DNA of 64,000 bases from JAZGGS01 sp963714405 (GTDB lineage Bacteria; Bacteroidota; Ignavibacteria; Ignavibacteriales; Ignavibacteriaceae): contig CAVQOH010000006.1 in NCBI GenBank assembly GCA_963714405.1, forward strand, positions 620,001 through 684,000, written 5' to 3'. How positions within the stretch are numbered: position 1 is the first letter of the stretch; each line of letters opens with the position of its first letter. The position numbers and the translations under genes were made by a program. Of the stretch, positions 10,347-18,562 are shown piece by piece. The notes under the pieces were generated by a model, which saw only the letters and a list, made by a program, of their open reading frames with translations, had not been told where the DNA came from and ran no database searches.

Positions 10347-10699
10347 TTTGAACTCTCTTTAAACTTTTTAATGGCATCTTCTTCATTCCTGAAGATTTCA
10401 TACAACAATGGGAAACCAAGCAGATCGAAGATGTTGTAAACCTTATCGCTCATTGCTGATAGTTTTATATCACCTTTATTTTCACGTATCTTTTCAATAT
10501 AAGCCATAAATACACCAAGTCCTGCACTGCTTATATATGCAAGCTCTTTAAAGTTTACTACAATATTAAATTTGTTGCTATCAATAAGTTGAGTAAAATT
10601 TTCTTCAAGCGCGGGGGCAGTATGAGCATCAAGGTACCCCCTGAGGTTTATAACATTTACATTTCCTTTTTCTAAAATTTCTGTGCTGAATTCTGCCAT
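10343..10699 (-). CDS. rsbV: STAS anti-sigma factor antagonist (RsbV/SpoIIAA type)
   Basis: 118 residues. STAS fold with VINLRGYLDAHTAP and the phosphorylation-site loop LAYISSAGLGVF (Ser57/Ser58). Expected to be phosphorylated by the RsbW-like kinase whose gene overlaps its stop codon, and dephosphorylated by the SpoIIE phosphatases on both sides. The start is ATG 10699 behind GGAGAGAAAGA, which lies inside the end of the upstream phosphatase gene (28-base overlap). The C-terminal half has YEIFRNEEDAIKKFKE, usual for this family. Confidence 0.92.
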   Translation of the reverse strand: MAEFSTEILEKGNVNVINLRGYLDAHTAPALEENFTQLIDSNKFNIVVNFKELAYISSAGLGVFMAYIEKIRENKGDIKLSAMSDKVYNIFDLLGFPLLYEIFRNEEDAIKKFKESSN

Positions 10700-12807
10700 T
10701 CTTTCTCTCCGATATTTTTATTTTTCTTCATTTCCCTTCCATCTTTAATTGATTTGTGGGATTTCCACTTTAATATAACCAAAGTAATATCATCATATTG
10801 TGAATGATCTTTGGAGAATAAAGTTACTTCCTTTATTACATTTTTTGCAAGTTCGTCTGCAGTTACATTGTTGTTTTTAACCAGTATTTCTGTAAAATAG
10901 TTTTCACCAAAATCATCAAGTATATCATTTTTTGCTTCAGTTATTCCATCTGTATAAAGTACAATCGTATCGTTTTCAATAAGATCAACATTCATTTCAT
11001 CAAGGGTTTGTTTAAAATAATCCGTATCGCTTAAACCAAGCCCCAAACCAGATGGCTTCATTTTTTTAACTGAGCCTCCTCTTAAAAGAAGCACGGGGCA
11101 ATGCCCCGCTCTTGCTAAAAAGAGTTTTTCTTTATCAAAATCTAATAATCCATACGCAGCACTTACAAATGTTTTGCTATCCAGAGTGTTGTTTAATATC
11201 TGGTTTGCTTTAATAAGAATTTCTTTTGGCTGTTCAATAGTTTTAGAAAGGGATTCAAAAATTCCTTTTACTTCTGCCATAATAAATGCGGAAGAAATTC
11301 CTTTACCTGAAACATCAGCAATTACGAATCCTAGTTTTGTTTCACTCACATTGAAGAAATCGTAATAATCCCCTCCAACTTCAAAAGCCGGAATAAAAAC
11401 TGAAGAAATTTCCAGTTGTTCAATATCAGGATTTTTATCCGGAAGAATCTTTCGTTGAATTTCACGTGCAACATCAAGTTCTTTTTCAAGGCGTTCCTTT
11501 TCAATAGATTGTTCAAGTAAGCGCGAATTTTCTATTGAAACAGATGCATAATCGGAAAAGGTAGTAATTGCTTTTTTATCTTCCTCATTAAAGTTTTTAT
11601 CATCAATTCTTGCTGCAGCTAAAAACCCTTTAATATCGCCATGAGATCTAAGCGGGGAAATTGCAACCCACGTAAAGTTTTTATTGGTTTTTACACTCTC
11701 ATTTTTATTTAAGTGATAAAATTTTGTATCACCAGCAGTATTCCAATCAGTTTTGTCAAGGATAAATTTATTTATAACTCCTGCATCCACGAAACCAATA
11801 TTTTTATTTGCGATGGTATCAAATTCATTTCCATTGTTTTTCCAAATTATCCACGAAGCATCAGCATGGCTTACTCTTAAAGTTATATCTGTTACCGTTT
11901 CTGCAAGATCGTTAAAATCCAATACCTGCGTAATAAGTTTACTAAAATATTGAAGTGATGATACTTCCTCAGCCTTTCTATCGAACGCTTCTGCAGTAGG
12001 AATGTGAAACAACGTGGTGAAGAAAAGCATAGTAAAGTAAATTGCCCCGTAAAGTAACGTGATGGAAGTAAATTGTTTGAGTGCAGGAGAGAATGTGCTC
12101 ATCATCTGGCTGTGAATATTTACAGAGGTGTTGCTGCTAAAATTTATTATTAGCAATACTGTAATTACTATTGATAACAGCAGCATGTAAACTTTTTCCT
12201 TTTTTACAAGAAATGCAATCCAGGAAATCTTGACAGAATTAAAAATTATTAACAGCAATGAAATAATGAAAAAAGTATCACTTATAAATGAAAAATGTTT
12301 TGAATCAGATAAATGGGCAGATAATGAAGCAAGAAGAATAAAAACCAGCATTGTATTAAAATATACTCTAAGATTTTTACTTTGCCCGAAAAAGTGAAGC
12401 TGCCTTAATGCAAGAATAATATATGCAACAAAAAATATAATCAGTAATACGTATAAAACTGAAACAAAATTATAAACCAATCCCGGGTTATTCAATCTTT
12501 CATTTACATTATCAAAAATTGCAGTCATTATTATATCTGCAAAAGTTATAACAAAAAAGATGAATGCATTCAAAATGCCAATATTCATTATAAAGGAAAT
12601 AGGAGCAAACTCTTTTTTATAAAAATAGTTATAGATGGATAACGCAAGGAAGATTATTGTTAAAGCAATCAGCAGATCAAAAAGTATAATTCCTAATACT
12701 GAAGTGGAATTACCAAAAAACACTTTAAATAAAAAAAGTGATGATGCGCAGAGAAGGAAAACCTTAAACTGTGAATACTTGAAAATATTTGTAGTAAAAG
12801 TGTTCAT
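10672..12807 (-). CDS. Membrane sensor phosphatase: multi-TM + GAF + SpoIIE (PP2C), RsbU-like
   Basis: 711 residues, first gene of the partner-switch operon. Residues 1-270 hold about seven or eight hydrophobic helices. A GAF domain follows (about 285-430, ending in FSDYASVSIENSRLLE), then a short coiled linker (EKELDVAREIQRKILP) and PP2C with FEVGGDYYDFF, FVIADVSGKGISSAF, LARAGHCPVLLLRGG, VLYTDGITEA and YDDITLVILKW. The Asp residues of the GGDYYD and DDIT motifs are metal ligands in this family. The reading frame runs about 30 residues past the usual PP2C end and overlaps the STAS gene; the tail is Lys-rich and probably not functional. Intact, unlike its two paralogues downstream, so it may supply the working phosphatase of the operon. 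Confidence 0.9.
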   Translation of the reverse strand: MNTFTTNIFKYSQFKVFLLCASSLFLFKVFFGNSTSVLGIILFDLLIALTIIFLALSIYNYFYKKEFAPISFIMNIGILNAFIFFVITFADIIMTAIFDNVNERLNNPGLVYNFVSVLYVLLIIFFVAYIILALRQLHFFGQSKNLRVYFNTMLVFILLASLSAHLSDSKHFSFISDTFFIISLLLIIFNSVKISWIAFLVKKEKVYMLLLSIVITVLLIINFSSNTSVNIHSQMMSTFSPALKQFTSITLLYGAIYFTMLFFTTLFHIPTAEAFDRKAEEVSSLQYFSKLITQVLDFNDLAETVTDITLRVSHADASWIIWKNNGNEFDTIANKNIGFVDAGVINKFILDKTDWNTAGDTKFYHLNKNESVKTNKNFTWVAISPLRSHGDIKGFLAAARIDDKNFNEEDKKAITTFSDYASVSIENSRLLEQSIEKERLEKELDVAREIQRKILPDKNPDIEQLEISSVFIPAFEVGGDYYDFFNVSETKLGFVIADVSGKGISSAFIMAEVKGIFESLSKTIEQPKEILIKANQILNNTLDSKTFVSAAYGLLDFDKEKLFLARAGHCPVLLLRGGSVKKMKPSGLGLGLSDTDYFKQTLDEMNVDLIENDTIVLYTDGITEAKNDILDDFGENYFTEILVKNNNVTADELAKNVIKEVTLFSKDHSQYDDITLVILKWKSHKSIKDGREMKKNKNIGEKEWQNSAQKF

Positions 12808-12952
12808 TTATTATTTTAAAATTAATAAAACATGCTGACCTTTAGCAATCATTTTATGTAAACACAAGTGGAAAATAAGCTATTTTTAAAGATATGTAAA
12901 GAAATCCGTTATAAGCGGATTATTATTAGGATGGTTGAATTTGGAAGTAAAT

Positions 12953-14479
12953 TTAATTGCTTCTTTCTTCCCTAAATTCCTTCCTGAATTTGTGTATCTC
13001 TTTACGAAAGCGGTTCAAATCTTCACGAAGTTTTTCCATTTGTTCCTGCAGCATTTCATCATCATAATAAGGGAATGAATCATCAAAATCAAAATGAAAC
13101 CTGTTTGCAATTGAATCATTAAAATATTCAAACCGTTTCCAGTTGTAGGAGTTTATGGAATCAATTATTATTTCGTGCGAATTAAGAAGTGAATCCAAAT
13201 TATAATCTTCATATTTGTACTCATAAGTTTTAAGCGAATCATCTTTATAATACTCAATCTTAAATCCTTGCTGAAGATGTTTAATTTCAGGAATATGAAT
13301 TGTAATATTTTCTAAATTCTTTGTGGCTAACCTCATAATTTTATTTATGCTATCTAAGTTAGGTATATCGAATTCAGGAATTTTAAAATGAGAAAGATTA
13401 ACCCTGCAATTATTTGAATCAATTCTAATATCAAAAAGATGTTTTTTATTTACACTTTTTTCAAGCCTGCTAAAGGTTGAATCAAAGCGGATGTTTATTT
13501 CAACTTTTTTAATTTCCTTCTCAACATCTTTTAAATGTTTTTTAACTTCTATTAAATGCTCCTTATATTCGTCTGAATCGAACTCAAACCATTCTGAAAA
13601 AATGGAATCCGGTGTGAGGAAAATATAATTATTCTGCGGAGAAGATTTTAACCGATTAACCGCATTTACAATTTGAATACGCTCATCTTTGGAAAAACCT
13701 GCAGGAATTACTTTATAGTATTCTTCTTTGTTTAAATTTTCAGCAACTACCAGCAGATCAGCAAAAATGGCTTTGCGGTAGTTCCATAAATTAGGATTTA
13801 TAGCTACTGTATTTTTTTCATTAACCAATACCTGCGATTCCAAAGCATGTGCATAACCCCCTATCATTGAATCTACCTTCATACGTTGTTTCTCATCTAG
13901 CTTAAGAGTTACAAGAAATTTTTCATAGCTGTTTTTATATTCTTCATCATGCAGAGCATCTTTAATTTCGAAATATTCTTTACCTGTCTCATCATAACCA
14001 AGATACAGGTATTGTCTGCGCGAGTTATCAAGAGGAAGTTCATTATTAAAGGCGAAGTTAAAAATATCTTCATTGGTAAGATCTGCTGCAAATAGTAATG
14101 GCTGAAGGTTTTCTTTATAAAATCCAGTAATATTTGATTTTTGTTCTTCCCAAATACTATCGATAATTCCAGGATTAAACTTTAATACGACCATTAAAAT
14201 TAAAGATGCTGCAGCCAGACCAATTGCAGGATACCATTTCTTTATTCTGTAGGAAGATGATTTTCGCTGTTCAATCTCTGCTAATAAACGTGTTTCAAAA
14301 AATCCTGATTCAGGAATTCGTTTTACAGATGATGTTAAAGATTTAATCTTTTTTAGTTCTTTAAGGTGTTTCTGTAATTCTAGAGATAAGTTAATTCTTT
14401 GTTCAAGATCTTTGGCTTCTTCCGGAGAAAGTTCACCATCTATATAACTGGATAATAAAATTAAATCTTCTTTATTCAT
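12953..14479 (-). CDS. Membrane anti-sigma factor with long external C-terminal region
   Basis: 508 residues. The cytoplasmic part (1-80) begins LILLSSYIDGELSPEEAKDLEQ, the usual opening of ECF anti-sigma factors, but has no HxxxCxxC zinc motif. One TM helix lies at about residues 83-101 (AIGLAAASLILMVVL). The remaining 400 residues would be outside the membrane. They are highly charged, contain a coiled-coil-like stretch (KKHLKDVEKEIKKVE) and end in RFRKEIHKFRKEFREE; I recognise no domain there. The start overlaps the sigma-factor stop (TAATG), so the pair is translationally coupled. The role as anti-sigma factor rests on position, the N-terminal pattern and the single TM. Confidence 0.75.
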   Translation of the reverse strand: MNKEDLILLSSYIDGELSPEEAKDLEQRINLSLELQKHLKELKKIKSLTSSVKRIPESGFFETRLLAEIEQRKSSSYRIKKWYPAIGLAAASLILMVVLKFNPGIIDSIWEEQKSNITGFYKENLQPLLFAADLTNEDIFNFAFNNELPLDNSRRQYLYLGYDETGKEYFEIKDALHDEEYKNSYEKFLVTLKLDEKQRMKVDSMIGGYAHALESQVLVNEKNTVAINPNLWNYRKAIFADLLVVAENLNKEEYYKVIPAGFSKDERIQIVNAVNRLKSSPQNNYIFLTPDSIFSEWFEFDSDEYKEHLIEVKKHLKDVEKEIKKVEINIRFDSTFSRLEKSVNKKHLFDIRIDSNNCRVNLSHFKIPEFDIPNLDSINKIMRLATKNLENITIHIPEIKHLQQGFKIEYYKDDSLKTYEYKYEDYNLDSLLNSHEIIIDSINSYNWKRFEYFNDSIANRFHFDFDDSFPYYDDEMLQEQMEKLREDLNRFRKEIHKFRKEFREERSN

Positions 14480-15072
14480 TATCTAAGTTCCGATTCCATT
14501 GGCTTTAAAATATTACGCAACCCTTCCCGTGCTCTAAATATTCTTGATTTTACAGTTCCCATTTCACATTGCAGTGTTTCAGAAATTTCCTGGTAGCTAA
14601 ATCCTTCAATATCTTTAAGTGTAAGCGGTACCCTTAACTTTGCAGGTAATTCCGCTATTGCATCCATCACAATATTTGAAACATCTTTACTTTCAACATC
14701 TAATTTGTCACCCTGCTCATCTGCTGCTTCTTTTATTGGCAAAAAAATCTTTCGTACATTCATTCTTCTAAGATGGTCTTTACATTTATTTACTGTAATT
14801 CGATAAAGCCAGGTTGTAAATTGTGATTCAAATCTAAAATGTTTCAGGTTTTTATACACCGTTATAAATGTTTCCTGGGCAATATCATCAACCGAGCTGC
14901 TGCTTCCAATTGTTAAGTAAATTATATTTCTAACTTTTTCTTTATGTTTTCTAACCAGTAACTGGAAAGTTGAGCCATCTCCGTCAATAAATCTCTTTAT
15001 CAACGAAAAATCATCATTTAATTCCAGTATTTTGGCTTGCTGCAAATCTTTAGTGTTATTTTTTGAATTCAT
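14479..15072 (-). CDS. ECF (RpoE-like) RNA polymerase sigma factor
   Basis: 197 residues. Region 2 spans about 25-95: LVRKHKEKVRNIIY, DDIAQETFITVYKNL, then FTTWLYRITVNKCKDHLRR. Region 4 spans about 135-190: ELPAKLRVPLTLKDIEGFSYQEISE and MGTVKSRIFRAREGLRNIL. This is a complete group IV sigma factor that directs polymerase to stress-type promoters. It is followed directly by a membrane anti-sigma factor, so it is probably held inactive at the membrane until an envelope signal. It is divergent from the STAS gene at 15213. No link to the RsbV/RsbW system can be shown. Confidence 0.93.
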   Translation of the reverse strand: MNSKNNTKDLQQAKILELNDDFSLIKRFIDGDGSTFQLLVRKHKEKVRNIIYLTIGSSSSVDDIAQETFITVYKNLKHFRFESQFTTWLYRITVNKCKDHLRRMNVRKIFLPIKEAADEQGDKLDVESKDVSNIVMDAIAELPAKLRVPLTLKDIEGFSYQEISETLQCEMGTVKSRIFRAREGLRNILKPMESELR

Positions 15073-15212
15073 TTATTAGACGGTAAACAGATTTAATTGT
15101 TCCACTTAAAAATATAAAATTATATCTTTTCATATAACTTTGCTTTGTAACTGTAACTTGCAAAAGTAAGGGCAACTACTTAAATTGAATCGAAAATTTA
15201 TAGGAGTATTCT

Positions 15213-15548
15213 ATGAAAATCAAAACCACTGAAAAATACGAAGCACTTGTGCTCGAATTAAAGGGAAATGTGATGGGTGGTGATGACACTAAACAATTTA
15301 ACGAGATTTTACACAAGCTGATTGACGAAGGAAAAACCAAGGTTGTTTTAGATTTGGGTGCTGTTAAATTTATGAATAGTTCAGGATTAGGAATGCTGAT
15401 TGGCGGACTTACTACTATGAAAAAGGCAGAAGGACACCTGAAACTCGCCAACGTTACCGAAAAAATTGAAAGCTTGCTGATTATTACAAAGCTTATTAAA
15501 ATATTTGAAAGCTACGATTCTGTTGATAAGGCTGTAAAATCATTTTAA
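15213..15548 (+). CDS. STAS anti-sigma factor antagonist
   Basis: 111 residues behind a good ribosome site (TAGGAG, 7 bases before ATG). STAS fold: EALVLELKGNVMGGDDTKQF, then KVVLDLGAVKFMNSSGLGML with the phospho-acceptor Ser at 56/57, and a C-terminal helix. A second paralogue of the RsbV-like protein at 10343, transcribed alone and closed by a strong terminator. It could be an extra substrate of the RsbW-like kinase or serve a different kinase elsewhere. Confidence 0.92.
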   Translation: MKIKTTEKYEALVLELKGNVMGGDDTKQFNEILHKLIDEGKTKVVLDLGAVKFMNSSGLGMLIGGLTTMKKAEGHLKLANVTEKIESLLIITKLIKIFESYDSVDKAVKSF

Positions 15549-15573
15549 CTACTACTATTTTTTTTAATTAAAC

Positions 15574-15605
15574 AAACTCCGGAATTATTAATCCGGAGTT
15601 TTATT
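15574..15605 (+). terminator. Rho-independent terminator after STAS gene
   Basis: Perfect 10-bp stem (AAACTCCGGA at 15574-15583 with TCCGGAGTTT at 15592-15601), 8-base loop, followed by TTATTTT. It separates the STAS gene from purA. Confidence 0.9.
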
Positions 15606-15657
15606 TTGCTATAAATTATTTCATTCCTAAAAATCATCTTATTTACAGGTAAATTAA

Positions 15658-16932
15658 ATGAGCGTTACAGTTTTAGTTGGTAGCCAATGGGGCGATGAGG
15701 GTAAGGGAAAAATTGTTGATATCCTTAGTGAAAAATACGATGTTGTTACAAGATACCAGGGCGGCGCAAATGCGGGGCACACTGTTGAAATTGGTGAAAA
15801 ACAATATATCCTTCATCTCATTCCTTCAGGTATTTTAAGAGAAAATGTAATTTGCGTAATTGGCAACGGTGTTGTAATTGATCCCGTTGCCTTACTGGAT
15901 GAGATTAAACTACTTGAAGAAAACGGGATAAGTGTTCAAGGACGTTTATTTATAAGTCATAATGCCCATCTAATAATGCCTTACCATAAACTATTAGATT
16001 CTATAAAAGAAAAATCTGAGCAGAAAATTGGTTCAACAGGAAGAGGAATAGGACCATGTTATACAGATAAATATGCAAGAAGAGGAATCAGGATTGTAGA
16101 TCTTTTAAATAAAAAAGTGCTCGAAGAAAAAATTAGAACCAATCTTCAAGAGAAAAATACACTACTAAAAAATGTTTACGATCATGAAGGATTAGATGCT
16201 GATAAAATTGTAGAGGAATATCTTCATTTTGATGAAGCTATTGATGATTTTATTACCGATGTACCTGCATATTTATGCAGCGTTATTTCAGAAGGTAAAT
16301 CAATTTTACTGGAAGGCGCGCAGGGAACTTTACTCGATGTTGATTTTGGAACTTACCCTTTTGTTACTTCCTCCAATCCCACGTCAGGAGGAGCATGTAC
16401 AGGAACCGGAATTCCTCCTACAAAAATAACTTCAGTTTTTGGAATTGTTAAAGCATACACAACAAGAGTTGGTAATGGTCCTTTTCCATCAGAATTACTG
16501 GATAAGGATGGAGAAAAGCTGCGTAAAGTTGGGGCTGAATATGGCGCAACTACCGGAAGACCACGAAGATGCGGATGGTTTGATGGGTTTCTTGTTAAAT
16601 ATTCAACTATGATTAACGGATTGAGCTCTGTTGCGATAACGAAACTGGATGTATTGAGCCATTTTGATAAAATTAAAGTATGCATTGGTTATGAACTTAA
16701 TGGTAAAAAATTAAAATCGTATCCTACTGATGTGGAAAGATTAAGCAAAGTAAAACCAATCTATGAAGTACTTGGTGGTTGGAATGAAGATATTACAAAA
16801 TGTAAATCTTATTCTGAACTTCCTAATAAAACTAAAGATTATCTGAACTTTATTGCTGCAAATGCAGGAATTGAAATTGATATTATTTCTGTTGGACCAA
16901 AGAGAAATCAAACTATTTTTGTTAATACTTAA
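15658..16932 (+). CDS. purA: Adenylosuccinate synthetase
   Basis: 424 residues, close to the 430 usual for bacterial PurA. N-terminal GSQWGDEGKGKIVD is the P-loop and catalytic-Asp signature, followed by GGANAGHTV. IGSTGRGIGPCYTDK, LLEGAQGTLLDVDFGTYPFVTSSNPT and TTGRPRRCGWFD are further substrate-binding blocks. The enzyme joins IMP and aspartate using GTP in the first committed step to AMP. ATG start with AGGTAAA 10 bases upstream. Single gene, with a terminator before it. Confidence 0.98.
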   Translation: MSVTVLVGSQWGDEGKGKIVDILSEKYDVVTRYQGGANAGHTVEIGEKQYILHLIPSGILRENVICVIGNGVVIDPVALLDEIKLLEENGISVQGRLFISHNAHLIMPYHKLLDSIKEKSEQKIGSTGRGIGPCYTDKYARRGIRIVDLLNKKVLEEKIRTNLQEKNTLLKNVYDHEGLDADKIVEEYLHFDEAIDDFITDVPAYLCSVISEGKSILLEGAQGTLLDVDFGTYPFVTSSNPTSGGACTGTGIPPTKITSVFGIVKAYTTRVGNGPFPSELLDKDGEKLRKVGAEYGATTGRPRRCGWFDGFLVKYSTMINGLSSVAITKLDVLSHFDKIKVCIGYELNGKKLKSYPTDVERLSKVKPIYEVLGGWNEDITKCKSYSELPNKTKDYLNFIAANAGIEIDIISVGPKRNQTIFVNT

Positions 16933-17053
16933 CATATTACAGCTTTTTCTACTTGCAATAAATTCTAACCTAAACAAAAAGACTGGATTTTTACATCCAA
17001 AAAGAGCGATTTTACCAATAGAATTTTTTTAAAATAAATCCCGGTAACACGCT

Positions 17054-18262
17054 ATGAAAATGTCTGGTGGACCTGCCTCGATAAATTTGAAAATTTTGCT
17101 GCTTATTATCGCACTTATAATTGCAGCCGGCACTTTATACTACACACAAAATCTTGTGAATAAATTGCAGGCAAAAGAACGCGATATTGTAAATCTTTAT
17201 GCTAAGGGAATTGAATATATCGCAAACTCATCCAACCCAAACGAAGATATAACTTTTTTATTTGATAATATTATTAAACCAATTGATTTTCCTCTTGTTC
17301 TAACTGATGCAGATGATAATGTTAATATATTTAACCGTTCTGATTTGAGGAATATCGAAATTGATTCTTCACTTACTGAAGAAGAGTTTAATAATTTTAT
17401 TTCTGAAAAAATTAAAGAATTGGATGAAAAGCATTCACCTATTTTTGTTACATATGAAGATACACTTGTGCTTGCAAAAATTCACTATGGTGATTCAGAA
17501 CTTATAGAACGATTACGCTATTACCCGTATATTCAAATAATAATAGCGGCATTGTTTATAATTATTGGTTACGTTGGATTCAGCAGTATTAAAAGAAGTG
17601 AGCAGAGTAACATTTGGGTAGGGATGGCAAAAGAAACAGCACATCAATTTGGGACACCAATTTCTAGTTTGATGGGATGGCTGGAAATGCTAAAAATTAA
17701 TTATAAAGATCCTGATAAAGTTTTAGATATAACTGAAGAAATAAATGATGATGTAGAAAAACTTAATAAAATTACTTACAGGTTTTCTAAAATTGGTGCC
17801 ACGCCTGAATTAAAGCGAATGGTTGTTTATGAGGAATTAATAAAAGTTACAGATTATTTTGAAAGACGGCTTCCGCAAACAGGTAAATCAGTTAATCTTA
17901 CGGTGGAAGGTAATAGTGAAGTTTGTGCTGCCTTAAATCCTGAGTTGTTTGAATGGGTAATTGAAAACCTGATTAAAAATTCTTTGGATGCCATCGATAC
18001 TAAGCAGGGAGAAATTAGACTATTAGTTGAAGAAGTGCGTAATAATGTTGAGATTGAAGTTAGTGATAGTGGAAAAGGAATTGATTTAAAACGCCGGAAG
18101 GATGTATTCAGACCTGGTTACAGTACTAAAATGCGTGGCTGGGGACTTGGTTTGTCGCTTTCCAAGCGAATAATTGAAGGTTACCACGGTGGAAAAATAT
18201 TTGTGAAAAGCTCAATCCAGGGAGAAGGCACTATTTTTAAACTTCAATTAAAAAAATGTTAA
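17054..18262 (+). CDS. Membrane sensor histidine kinase
   Basis: 402 residues. TM1 at about 12-30, an external domain with an Asp/Glu-rich face, TM2 at about 157-175. The H box is AKETAHQFGTPISSLMGW (phospho-His near residue 197), followed by the N box WVIENLIKNSLDAI, G1 DSGKGID and G2 GWGLGLSLSKRIIEGYHGG. This is the compact kinase type, common in Bacteroidota, in which the H box reads HQ(L/F)GTP. No response regulator is next to it, so the partner is elsewhere. No strong Shine-Dalgarno sequence before ATG 17054. Confidence 0.92.
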   Translation: MKMSGGPASINLKILLLIIALIIAAGTLYYTQNLVNKLQAKERDIVNLYAKGIEYIANSSNPNEDITFLFDNIIKPIDFPLVLTDADDNVNIFNRSDLRNIEIDSSLTEEEFNNFISEKIKELDEKHSPIFVTYEDTLVLAKIHYGDSELIERLRYYPYIQIIIAALFIIIGYVGFSSIKRSEQSNIWVGMAKETAHQFGTPISSLMGWLEMLKINYKDPDKVLDITEEINDDVEKLNKITYRFSKIGATPELKRMVVYEELIKVTDYFERRLPQTGKSVNLTVEGNSEVCAALNPELFEWVIENLIKNSLDAIDTKQGEIRLLVEEVRNNVEIEVSDSGKGIDLKRRKDVFRPGYSTKMRGWGLGLSLSKRIIEGYHGGKIFVKSSIQGEGTIFKLQLKKC

Positions 18263-18371
18263 AAACAGAAATTTTCTAAATCTGTCATCATTTACATATT
18301 ATTAAGTGATTATTTGCAGAATATTAAAATTCTTCATTTTTTAAGGTTTTATAAATCTACTTCCAATATTT

Positions 18372-18390
18372 ACAGGTAATAATTACCTGT
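18372..18390. promoter_or_regulatory. 19-base perfect palindrome (possible operator or hairpin)
   Basis: ACAGGTAAT-A-ATTACCTGT: two 9-base arms around one base, 56 bases upstream of the small peptide start. It is too tight to form an RNA hairpin, so a dimeric DNA-binding protein is the more natural reading. No second copy was noticed elsewhere in the window. Confidence 0.4.
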
Positions 18391-18445
18391 CTCCTATAAA
18401 ACTAACTGATTTTTCATCATTTTCTTAAAAAGAAGGTACATTAAA

Positions 18446-18508
18446 ATGGCACCAATATTGGTAATTACTCTGCGAAATAGTTTAAGCATAGCATCCCTCC
18501 AAAGATGA
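18446..18508 (+). CDS. Possible 20-residue peptide or leader peptide
   Basis: A short frame of 20 codons from ATG to TGA (beginning MAPILVITLRN, ending SLQR), with AGAAGG 9 bases upstream of the ATG, one of the better ribosome sites in the window. It ends 5 bases before a strong intrinsic terminator, and a perfect palindrome lies upstream. This looks like a complete small transcription unit between the sensor kinase (ends 18262) and the convergent aroB. No long gene follows on this strand, so a classical attenuator leader is unlikely unless the 3' neighbour was lost. The peptide is mildly hydrophobic and basic. I do not recognise it. Confidence 0.45.
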   Translation: MAPILVITLRNSLSIASLQR

Positions 18509-18513
18509 CACAC

Positions 18514-18555
18514 AAAACTGTCGGGTTTCGCCCTCACAACTCGGCAGTTTTTCCT
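18514..18555 (+). terminator. Rho-independent terminator
   Basis: Stem AAAACTGTCG (18514-18523) with CGGCAGTTTT (18542-18551), one G-U pair, 18-base loop, then TTCCTTTT. The T tract is on the + strand, so it ends transcripts coming from the kinase or the small peptide. Read from the other strand it sits just after aroB and may slow polymerase, but it lacks a T tract there. Confidence 0.8.
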
Positions 18556-18562
18556 TTTAAAC

